NCBI GenBank assembly: GCA_903868655.1
Contig: CAIPWG010000110.1
Location: 1-7,414 of the forward strand
Direction: 5' to 3'
Source of the DNA: an uncultured Sphingomonadales bacterium
Lineage (GTDB): Bacteria > Pseudomonadota > Alphaproteobacteria > Sphingomonadales > Sphingomonadaceae
Length of the DNA stretch: 7,414 bases
Below are positions 1 through 7,200 of this stretch, in pieces; the first letter of the stretch is position 1, and every line of letters begins with the position of its first letter. A model generated the notes under the pieces. The model worked only from the letters and a program-made list of their open reading frames with translations. It made no database searches and was not told the DNA's origin. The translations under genes were made by a program, and so were the position numbers.

Positions 1-749
1 GAAGGCAGGCGGCCGCCGTTGAGCGTGAACGTGTCACCGGTTTCAAACGTTGCGGTGGTCTGGCCCAGGTTGCCCGACAGTGCGCTGCGACGTCCGGCTT
101 CGACATTGATCGCGAAAGGGCGGCCTTCGTGGTTTGAAGGACCCGCGCTCCACTGTGCCATCAGCGTGGTGGTTGCAGTGGTCTGGCTGCTGTTGCGGCC
201 GGCAACCGTCAACGCGATCGCATTGTCACCGGTTTCGATGTAGCGGTTTTCCTTCAGGTAGTCATATTCCACCAGGCCGCGCGGACGCAGGCTGAAATGT
301 TCGCCGATGGGCAGAGTATAGGACACGCCAGCATTGAAAGCGGCTGACCAGCCGGCCCAATGCCCGGCCGCCGCATTGGTAAAGTTGACCGTCGACACCG
401 ACGAACTGGTGGTATTCGTATAAGAACCATAAAATGTGCGGCTGGAATTGAACGATTCGCGGCCCAGGTTGCCTCCGGCCCAAACATACAACGGGCCGAT
501 CGATTTGCGCCAGAACAGGCCGAGCTCGACTGCACTGGCCTTGACCGTCTGGGCTGTGGCCGCGACCAGATTTTGATTGATCGTGCTGGTCGATGCATTG
601 CCGGTCAAAAATGCCAGTTGGAAGCCCAGGTTGCCGACCGGGGTAACCTTTTCGGCACCCAGCGAAAGGCCCCCACCGGTGGTCTTGAAGCCCGGGGTAT
701 CACCAAAGGTGCGTGTGCCACGGAATACGATCGGTTCGATCCACGCCGC
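1..749 (-). other. Autotransporter beta-barrel translocator domain (incomplete)
   Basis: From WIEPIV onward the protein shows alternating hydrophobic/polar strands separated by short turns and longer loops: GGGLSLGAEKV, LGFQLAFLTGN, ASAVELGLFWRKS, LYVWAGGNLGRE, GWSAAFNAGVSYTLPIG, FSLRPRGLVEYDYL and FAINVEAGRRSAL. This is the layout of the autotransporter barrel family (Pfam Autotransporter, PF03797), normally about 250-280 residues. The edge cuts it soon after FTLNGGRLP, before the terminal strand. Confidence 0.85.
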
Positions 750-3254
750 CGAATCGCTGATCGAAAACATCGTTGTGTCGTCGGTGTAGTGCGCATCGGC
801 AATGCGTGTTGCGCGCGAGACGATGTCAAACGTACCGCCCGAATAATTGGGTAGCAGTTCATTGAAGCGATTGCGCAGCGTCGGGGTGTCATAGATCCCC
901 AGCAGCGTGTTCTGGATTGCCGTATTCGCCGCCGCGTCATTGAGAATGGCCGCATAGGCCGCCGTTTGACCGCTGGTCAGCCCCAATTGTGTCGCGGTGG
1001 CGCGTGCAATGTTGACATACACATTGTGCGCATCGGTGGTCACGCTGCCGTTGAACAGGACCGGCAGGTTGAGCGACGAACTGGTCAGTGCGCTGGCGCC
1101 AGTCAGAGTGGTGGCGGTCAGAACATCATAACTGCCCACGATATTGCTCAGCGAATTGACCGCGAGGGAAATCTTGGCGCCACTGGCAAAGGTGGCACTG
1201 TTGGTGACCAACTGCGAAGACGTGCCCGTTGTGCCGTCGACAAAGACGCGCAGGGCGGCACCCGATCCGACCGTCAGATTGCGCACCGCGCTGGTCGTGA
1301 CAGCATTGGTGCCGAACGTGCCGCCATTGATCGCGACATCGAAATTGCCGCCTTGGTTGATCGTGCCGAGGAAGCTGGCGTTGTTGTTCAATGTCAGGCT
1401 GCCCGTGCTGTTGAACAGATTCAGCGTGCCGTTGAACTGGGCATAGTTGTTCAGAGTCATGGCCAGCGCGCCAGCCCCGGCCGAGCTGCCGACATTGATG
1501 TTGCCGACCCAGCGGGTCACGTCACCTGCGGTTACGGTGTTCGTGCTGCCACCGGCGAAATAGGTATTGCCGGAAATGCCGCCGCTTGTAATCGTCATCG
1601 TGTTGGTGCCGGAGCCCAACAGGATGTCCCCGGTGATGCCGGCATAGAGTGTCGCGGTCAGCGGGTTGTAGCCGGTCGTCGAAACATCGGTTTTTTCGTT
1701 GGTCTGGTTGGTCACCGAATAGTTCTGGGTCAGCGTGACGCCGCTGGTGTTGTGCGACAGATCAATCGCAGTGGGCGTTCCGTTGGTCTTGCCCGAGGCG
1801 CTGATAAAGCCCTGGTTGGTCAAAGTGGTGACCGTACCGGACAGGTCCTGAATGGCGTAAACATTGCCGACCGAAGGTTCGCTGGCCGAAGACTTGATCG
1901 AGCCCGAGTTGAAAATCGTGCTGACGTTTGCGCCCTGGTTGATCAGGATGGCCGTGGCTGCGGTGTCGATCGTCGAGGCCGTGACTGTGCCGTAAACTTC
2001 CAACCCGCCAGTCAGGGTGACCGTGCCGCCGCGCCCGCCGACGACCACACCATAAGCCGCGGTGGAGCTGTAATAGGAGTTTGCGGTAACCGCACCGTCG
2101 ATGCCGAGTGCAAAGCTGCCCGAATTGGTGTTCGCGTTCAGGCTGCCGTTGTCGGTATTGGCATTGGCGCCGATGACAATGTTGCTGGCCCCGCCGATCT
2201 GCAGCGCGGGATTGTTGCCATAGGCGGTGATGCTGCCTCGGTTGGTGTCGGTCGAGGTTGACGAGGTGGGCGAGTTGATCAGCACGCCGCCGGTCACGTT
2301 GCCGTCAATTTCGACCACTGGGGCCGTGCCGACCGAAAGATAGGTGGTGCCCGTCAACGGGCCAGTGTTCAGCAATGGACGATCGAGGATCAGCGATTGA
2401 CCATTGGTCGCGGTGTACGTGTACCCATTGCTGATCGAACCATCGAGCAGCACGACACCGGTCACGGAACCCGCCTGCACGTAGCCTTGTGCGGCACTGC
2501 CGGTCACGGTGAGGACACCGCCTACGGTCACATTGCCGGTAACCCCTGCCAGCTTCACGCCGTAGGACTTGTCACCCAGCACGGTGATGTTGCCCTGGTT
2601 ACTGAAATTGCCGGTGAGCGCACTGTCGAGTTGAATGCCCGCCGATTGTTCGCCGTCGACAACGATTGTGCCAGTGGTCGTTACATTGTTGGTCGTAACA
2701 GCCGCAGTGTTTGAAACGTTTCCGGTGATCGTGCCGCCCGGCGCGCCATAAATGCCATAGCGGCCGCTGACAGCCGAGACCGGCCCGGTGACATAGCCGC
2801 CGTTGATCGAGGGGGTAAAGTTTTCCAGCACAGCAATGGTGCCGCCATTGGTGATCGTGGTCGTGTTGCCCGGGTTCACCTGTATGCCGATCGCGCCGCT
2901 GGTCGCGGTGCTGGCCGTACCGGCATAAATCGTGCCGCCGCCGTTGACAGTGACCGTGTTCGACGAATTGACCGTGACCGCTGCGCCCGAAGTGCCGGTC
3001 AGAGTGCCGGTGCTTGAAACCGTGACATTGCCCGCGGTCGAAGTCGCCAGTGTCTGGGTTGATCCGGTGGAGATGGTGGTGTCGGCAAAGGCGGGCACTG
3101 CTGCGAACAACCCTGCGGAACATCCGAGAGCGACCGGTGCGACCGAGGCCAGGAACTGCGAAAATTTGCGCTGCATCAGCATTCTGTCATCCGGGAATTG
3201 GTCGTCGGGCCTTGGGCCGTGCGGACCGTGGTCTGGATGGCGGATGGCTGGCAT
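1..3254 (-). CDS. Autotransporter (type Va secretion) with beta-helical passenger; 3' end cut by window edge
   Basis: This is a self-secreting outer-membrane protein: the passenger is exported to the periplasm by Sec and then moved through or displayed by its own C-terminal barrel. The frame stays open from 3254 to the left edge (1084 codons, no stop reached). Numbering from 3254, there is a signal peptide to about residue 57 ending AFA|D, a Gly/Thr/Ser/Asn-rich passenger to about 760 with many N-GGTI and TGNVT-type turns, a helical linker (about 763-830, QTAAYAAIL through NELLPNYSGG) and a barrel from about 836 (WIEPIV). The mature part appears to lack cysteine, as is usual for passengers. 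The barrel has about 249 residues here, so only the last strands and terminal aromatic residue should be missing. The start at 3254 was chosen for its AGGAGG-type ribosome site; in-frame ATGs at 3182 and 3176 give a more ordinary signal peptide. The passenger's ligand or activity cannot be told. Family call is firm; adhesin or biofilm role is inference. Confidence 0.88.
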   Translation of the reverse strand, partial: MPAIRHPDHGPHGPRPDDQFPDDRMLMQRKFSQFLASVAPVALGCSAGLFAAVPAFADTTISTGSTQTLATSTAGNVTVSSTGTLTGTSGAAVTVNSSNTVTVNGGGTIYAGTASTATSGAIGIQVNPGNTTTITNGGTIAVLENFTPSINGGYVTGPVSAVSGRYGIYGAPGGTITGNVSNTAAVTTNNVTTTGTIVVDGEQSAGIQLDSALTGNFSNQGNITVLGDKSYGVKLAGVTGNVTVGGVLTVTGSAAQGYVQAGSVTGVVLLDGSISNGYTYTATNGQSLILDRPLLNTGPLTGTTYLSVGTAPVVEIDGNVTGGVLINSPTSSTSTDTNRGSITAYGNNPALQIGGASNIVIGANANTDNGSLNANTNSGSFALGIDGAVTANSYYSSTAAYGVVVGGRGGTVTLTGGLEVYGTVTASTIDTAATAILINQGANVSTIFNSGSIKSSASEPSVGNVYAIQDLSGTVTTLTNQGFISASGKTNGTPTAIDLSHNTSGVTLTQNYSVTNQTNEKTDVSTTGYNPLTATLYAGITGDILLGSGTNTMTITSGGISGNTYFAGGSTNTVTAGDVTRWVGNINVGSSAGAGALAMTLNNYAQFNGTLNLFNSTGSLTLNNNASFLGTINQGGNFDVAINGGTFGTNAVTTSAVRNLTVGSGAALRVFVDGTTGTSSQLVTNSATFASGAKISLAVNSLSNIVGSYDVLTATTLTGASALTSSSLNLPVLFNGSVTTDAHNVYVNIARATATQLGLTSGQTAAYAAILNDAAANTAIQNTLLGIYDTPTLRNRFNELLPNYSGGTFDIVSRATRIADAHYTDDTTMFSISDSAAWIEPIVFRGTRTFGDTPGFKTTGGGLSLGAEKVTPVGNLGFQLAFLTGNASTSTINQNLVAATAQTVKASAVELGLFWRKSIGPLYVWAGGNLGRESFNSSRTFYGSYTNTTSSSVSTVNFTNAAAGHWAGWSAAFNAGVSYTLPIGEHFSLRPRGLVEYDYLKENRYIETGDNAIALTVAGRNSSQTTATTTLMAQWSAGPSNHEGRPFAINVEAGRRSALSGNLGQTTATFETGDTFTLNGGRLP
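970..3083 (-). other. Passenger domain, beta-helix-type irregular repeats
   Basis: This is about 705 residues dominated by Gly, Thr, Ser, Asn, Val and Ala, with few charged or aromatic residues and no cysteine that I found. Short strand-turn units recur without a fixed length, for example GGTIYAG, GGTIAV, TGTIVVDGEQSAGIQL, NQGNITVLGDKSYGVKL, GGVLTVTGSAAQGYV and RGSITAYGNNPALQI. The alternation of a strand (xITVxG) with a turn (xSxGVxL) is the pattern of right-handed beta-helix autotransporter passengers. No protease, esterase or other catalytic motif was recognised, so a structural or adhesive surface role is likelier than an enzymatic one. Confidence 0.7.
3084..3254 (-). other. Signal peptide of the autotransporter, with possible 24-residue N-terminal extension
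   Basis: From the ATG at 3182 the sequence is a classical Sec signal: MLMQRKF (basic n-region), a hydrophobic core through LFAAV, then PAFA|D as a signal peptidase I site, so the mature protein would start at Asp encoded by 3081-3083. If translation starts at 3254, 24 further residues rich in Pro, His, Asp and Arg precede this. Extended signal regions are known in some type V proteins, but this one does not look like the usual ESPR consensus, so it is either unusual or not translated. Confidence 0.75.
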
Positions 3255-3257
3255 GAC

Positions 3258-3266
3258 CCTCCTCCC
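3258..3266 (-). promoter_or_regulatory. Strong Shine-Dalgarno for the autotransporter start at 3254
   Basis: On the minus strand the bases before the ATG read GGGAGGAGGGTC. The GGAGG at 3265-3261 lies 6 nt from the ATG, a near-ideal site. The downstream in-frame ATG at 3182 has only GGA 7 nt upstream. This decides the start in favour of 3254 on ribosome-site grounds, against the more conventional signal peptide of the 3182 start. Confidence 0.6.
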
Positions 3267-3353
3267 GCCTGTCGAAATTATGCTGGCCCCCAAGCCTGCA
3301 TCGCCAAAGGCGAATTGCGGGCGTGTGAGGTCCAGAATGGCTAACGTGGAATA

Positions 3354-3384
3354 GTCGTAAAACCATGTCATGCAAGCCGGTCAA
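3354..3384 (-). promoter_or_regulatory. Candidate sigma70-type promoter for the autotransporter
   Basis: On the minus strand TTGACC at 3384-3379 (preceded by a T run) matches five of six bases of the -35 consensus. A weak -10 such as TTTACG (17-bp spacer) or TACGAC (19-bp spacer) follows. Transcription would start near 3345-3350, leaving about 95 nt of leader before the ATG at 3254. The -10 match is poor, and a sigma other than the housekeeping one could use the site instead. Confidence 0.3.
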
Positions 3385-3471
3385 AAAAAGAACATCGCAC
3401 GGTTCGCCGTAAATTTCCCGTTCATCGACCCGGCCCCAGCAATTCAGTCGGGTTGGGGCGGATTTGACCGG
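3377..3471. repeat. Separated 9-bp inverted repeat CCGGTCAAA / TTTGACCGG in the divergent intergenic region
   Basis: CCGGTCAAA at 3377-3385 and its exact reverse complement TTTGACCGG at 3463-3471 are 77 bp apart. Each strand therefore reads TTTGACCGG toward its own gene: leftward to the autotransporter and rightward to the sigma factor gene. The left copy includes the candidate -35. The pair could be matched promoter elements or operator half-sites for a shared regulator. A 9-mer match in about 230 bp could also be chance. Confidence 0.4.
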
Positions 3472-3476
3472 GGGGT

Positions 3477-3480
3477 GGAG
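3477..3480 (+). promoter_or_regulatory. Shine-Dalgarno GGAG supporting a TTG start of the sigma factor gene
   Basis: GGAG at 3477-3480 lies 8 nt before the TTG at 3489. The next in-frame candidates, ATG 3516 and ATG 3591, have no comparable site (closest GGA is about 15 nt away; CAGG is 11 nt away). An in-frame TGA at 3465-3467 rules out any earlier start. Confidence 0.4.
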
Positions 3481-3488
3481 TAGACCAC

Positions 3489-4211
3489 TTGCGCGACGGA
3501 AATCATGCTTTGGCCATGTCTGGCGATTACGCCCTGATCGATGTGTTGGGCCGCAGGGCCAACGAAAATGATTGTCAGGCCGGCTTCGACATGCCTGAAA
3601 CACTCGCGGCGATCGAACTCGCAGAAATTGACGATGTTGCTTTGGTGGCGATGGTCGGGACCGGTTCGGTCGCGGCCTTCGTTGTGCTGGTTCACCGCTA
3701 TGACGCCATGCTCCATCGTGCTGCGGTGCGCGTGCTTGGCGATTCGCATGAAGCCGAAGATGTCGTGCAGGACTGCTTTGCGCGGCTGTGGCAACATGCT
3801 GCCGGCTGGACACCCAGCGGGGCGGGACTGGTCGGCTGGCTGCATCGCATCACATTGAACTTGTGCTTTGATCGCAAGCGACGATTCCGCGTGATTGTAA
3901 CGCCCGATTTGCCCGAAATGATCGACGAGGCACCGTTGGCCGATCGGATGATCGAGGCACAACAGGCCCATGCCGAGGTTGCCGATGCGCTGGCGGTTTT
4001 GCCCGAACGCTATCGCGTGGCGCTGGTGTTGTGTTATATCCAAGGCGTTTCCAACGCGGCAGCGGCGGACATCCTGGGGCTGCATATCAAAGCGATGGAA
4101 TCGCTCCTGCACCGTGCGCGGCGTGCGCTGCGGGACATTCTTCGGTCGCGGCATGTTGTGCTGGACGACCTTGTCGCAGGAATACAGATCGAGCGGGCTG
4201 CGGCACCCTGA
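3489..4211 (+). CDS. ECF-family RNA polymerase sigma factor (sigma-70 group 4)
   Basis: The product should bind core RNA polymerase and direct it to a small regulon. Numbering from TTG 3489 (240 residues), region 2 spans about 49-132: DVALVAMVGTGSVAAF opens it, GDSHEAEDVVQDCFARLW is the core-binding helix, and WLHRITLNLCFDRKRR closes it. Region 4 spans about 163-216: VLPERYRVAL, then the helix-turn-helix GVSNAAAADILGLHIKAMES followed by LLHRARRAL. No region 1.1 or 3 is present, which defines the ECF group. The start is unsure: TTG 3489 has a GGAG site, ATG 3516 gives 231 residues, and ATG 3591 gives 206 residues, closest to normal ECF length. It is divergent from the autotransporter and convergent with the polysaccharide gene, and no anti-sigma or FecR-type gene is beside it here. 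The family is sure; the stimulus and regulon are unknown. Confidence 0.9.
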   Translation: MRDGNHALAMSGDYALIDVLGRRANENDCQAGFDMPETLAAIELAEIDDVALVAMVGTGSVAAFVVLVHRYDAMLHRAAVRVLGDSHEAEDVVQDCFARLWQHAAGWTPSGAGLVGWLHRITLNLCFDRKRRFRVIVTPDLPEMIDEAPLADRMIEAQQAHAEVADALAVLPERYRVALVLCYIQGVSNAAAADILGLHIKAMESLLHRARRALRDILRSRHVVLDDLVAGIQIERAAAP

Positions 4212-4247
4212 CGCACCAGTGGTTTGCACGATGCAACGCATGTAATC

Positions 4248-4277
4248 CCTTCTCCGCCCGGCGGTCGGGGCAGAAGG
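4248..4277. terminator. Imperfect hairpin between convergent genes, possible bidirectional terminator
   Basis: CCTTCT (4248-4253) pairs with AGAAGG (4272-4277) and GCCC (4256-4259) with GGGC (4268-4271), giving ten base pairs with a CC bulge and an 8-nt loop. It sits in the 83-bp gap between two stop codons, where a shared terminator is expected. Neither strand has a T tract after the stem, so it is not a standard intrinsic terminator. Confidence 0.3.
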
Positions 4278-4294
4278 CCACATTGCGCGCAGTC

Positions 4295-7200
4295 CTAGCC
4301 GATTGGCGGTTGGGTATTGACCCGCCCGGTGCGCTCCAGCTTGCCCCAGCCGATGCCCAGGCCCGCCAGCGCGGCACCGACCGCGCGGATCACCACGCCA
4401 TACATCAGCTGGCGGTAGACGAACCGTTGGGTCAGCAGCAGGATGGCGGGAAAGCGCTTTTCGCGCACATCGAGCCGATAGGCGATCCAGCCACAGACGA
4501 GGTCGATGGTGGTGAACCCGATCCAGTAGACCAGCATGCGCAACACGTCGGTTTGGGTCTGTGCCCAGCCATGCTGGGCAATACGCATGCCTGTGCCGAC
4601 AATCGAGATGGCGAGCGCCAGATCAATCAAGGGAGAGATCATCGCAAACACGATCTGGAACATCCACGCCTGTGGCATGCCCACGAAAGCCAGCCCCGAC
4701 GGTGTGCGGTTGGACAGGATACGGCGATGCTTCCACAGGCATTGCAAGGTGCCATAGGCCCAGCGGAAGCGCTGTTTGCCCAACGCGCGCAATGTTTCAG
4801 GGGCTTCGGTCCAGGCCACGGCGTCTTCGTCGTAAGCCACCTTCCAGCCCTTGCGCTGGATCGCGATGGTCAGGTCCTGGTCTTCGGCGAGCGTGTCTTC
4901 GGGGTAACCGCCGACATCTTCCAACGCGCTGCGGCGCCACGCTCCGACTGCGCCTGGCACGACCATGATCGCATCGAACCGCGTCAACGCACGGCGTTCG
5001 ATATTTTGTGCAGTCACATATTCGACCGCCTGCCAGCGTGTGACAATGTTGACGCGGTTACCCACTTTCGCATTGCCGGCCACCGCACCGATAGCTTCGT
5101 CGCTGAACCAGCGCACCAGCCGGGCAATGGTTTCCGGCTCGAACTGTGTGTCAGCATCGAGTGCAACCACGATTTCGCCGGTCGCAACCGCCAGCGCGCG
5201 ATTGAGCGCATTGGCCTTGCCGCCGTTGACCATTGTCATCAGCCGCACGCGTGGTTCGTTGCCAAATGCCGCTTGGACGATTTCGCTGGTGCGGTCTTTC
5301 GACCCGTCGTCGGCAACGATCACCTCCATCGGGTGATAGTTGCTGGCGAGGATACGGTGCACCGAGCTTTCGATCACGCGTTCTTCGTTATACGCCGGGA
5401 TGATGACCGACACGAGCGGACGCCATGGCCCGTCAACCGGGTCTGCCGGGGGCTGCATGTCTTTGTGGCGCCCCGCGAACAGCGCCAGCACGGTCATGCC
5501 GACCGCGCGGATTACGCCGACCGCGATTGCAAAAAAGAACAACCAGTTGAGGCTCGACAGCAATCCGGCCAGCACCAGGAAAATGCCGACATCGAGGCGT
5601 ACCGCCACCAGATCCCAGCCTTCGACTTTGGGCATGACCGCATCGCGATCGAGCCCTGCGAGCTGTGACGCAGGCACAAAACTGTAGCCGTCGGCGCGCA
5701 GTTTTTCGATGATCCGGGGCAGGGCGAGCACGGTCTGGCTGCGATCGCCGCCGCCATCGTGCAACAGTACGACATTGACCGTACGATCAGGTGTGGCCTG
5801 TTCCACTGCCGCGACGGTGCGTTGAAAAATGTCGTCGGCAGTGCGTTTTTGCCAGTCACCCGGATCGCCGTGGAGGCCGACCACAGTATAGCCCTGTTGT
5901 TGAGCAATCAGGGCGGGGCCCAGTTCGTCGGGGGTGGTTGGCTCGGCATCGCCAAAATAGGGCGCCCGAAACAGCCGGGTCGAGCGCCCGGTGTACGCTT
6001 CGATCAACCGCTGGGTGGTGTTCAGTTCCAACCGGATGCCGGTGTCGCTGACATCGGCCATGTTCGGGTGGGTGTAACTGTGGTTGCCGATTTCCGAACC
6101 ATCGGCCAAGATGCGTTCAAGTATCCCGCGGTTTTCAACACCATTGCCGCCGATCACGAAAAACGTGCCGGGCACGTGATACTTTTCAAGCACGCTCAGA
6201 ATTTGCGGCGTGTAGCGCGGGTCGGGGCCGTCATCGAATGTCAGCGCGATCTGTTTGGGCCGGTCACCTGTCCGCCGCACGACATAAGGCGTGGGCAACT
6301 GGTCGTAGCTTTCCTGCATGATCAGCGCGGATCGCGAATCATACGTCAACGAGCGATTGCCAGCCTGCGGGACCGAATCCACGCGCAGAATCTCGCCATT
6401 GCCTTCGATGTCGACATTGGTCATTTCCCGCAAGGGACCGAGGTTGGGGCGGGCCTTGCCACCTTGGCGCCATGCGGTCAGCGCGGTCCAGAAACCGGGG
6501 TCTTCGGATCCGAGCCGCCAGACGGCGATGGAACCGATGCCCAATTGCCCCAGCACCTGCATCTGGTTCCAGCTCGTGGCCGCATCGAGCACCCAGACAT
6601 CGTGACGGATGCCCGGTGTGGCGGGATTTTTGTCATCGTCGTCGTCGAATGCAAAGCCCGCGTTTCCGCTGATTTTGTCCCATGTCGGACGCGTGCCCGA
6701 TTCGAGCGCGGCCAGCCAGGCTTCTTCGACCGAAACCGGATCGGCCTCGCCACCATGCCAGTCATAACCGTAACTGCCCAGCGCCACGATGACCTTGTTG
6801 GGCGGAACATCCTTCAATGCGTCGCTGATATGGCCGACAAACCAGTTGTTTGACGCGATCGGACCCGAAGGGCCGGTCATATAGTGTTCGTCGTAAGCCA
6901 TCAGCACGATCTTGTCGGCCACTTTGGCAAAGGCGCGCGGATCCCAGGCTTCATCATCGATCGGCAGGGTTACGCTCACCAGCTTGTGCTTCGGGGCCAG
7001 CCGCGCATGCAATTCGCCGATGAATTGGCGCAGCAAGCCGATGCCATGGGCCGGCATGCTTTCAAAATCGATCATCACCCCGGCATCGCCGTTCGCGGCC
7101 AGCGCGTCGTCGATGCCGCGTTCGATGGCCGCGCGGCGCGCCGGGTTGGCCAGTGCACGGGTCGTGCCTTCACCATCCCAGGCGCCGTTGGCGATGTTCT

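Noticed and set aside
966..2261. Open frame of 431 codons on the plus strand
   Set aside because: It is antisense to the autotransporter passenger in a GC-rich gene; its product is Arg/Gly/Asp/Ala-rich with no recognisable fold, as expected of a shadow frame.
970..3083. Passenger DNA as a tandem or CRISPR-like repeat array
   Set aside because: The similarity is at the level of short protein motifs of variable length; no fixed-length DNA repeat or spacer structure was seen.
2599..3123. Open frame of 174 codons on the minus strand
   Set aside because: It is a different frame of the autotransporter's own strand; the His/Arg-rich repeats are the frame-shifted image of the passenger repeats.
3120..3131. 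Cys in ALGC of the signal region as a lipoprotein site
   Set aside because: The lipobox match is poor and a better signal peptidase I site (AFA|D) follows 12 residues later, which suits an autotransporter.
3444..4283. Open frame of 279 codons on the minus strand
   Set aside because: It is exactly antisense to the sigma factor gene and covers the intergenic regions without a sensible protein composition.
4031..5668. Open frame of 545 codons on the plus strand
   Set aside because: It overlaps the 3' end of the sigma factor gene out of frame and then runs antisense to the synthase domain. The His/Arg/Gln-rich composition has no domain; the overlapped frames have clear family motifs.
6629..6643. 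DDDDK resembling an enteropeptidase site
   Set aside because: It is part of an acidic loop in a bacterial periplasmic domain; the resemblance has no biological meaning here.
5759..6853. Open frame of 364 codons on the plus strand
   Set aside because: It is antisense to the deacetylase and GH18 domains, whose catalytic motifs are intact in the minus-strand frame; no family features in this one.
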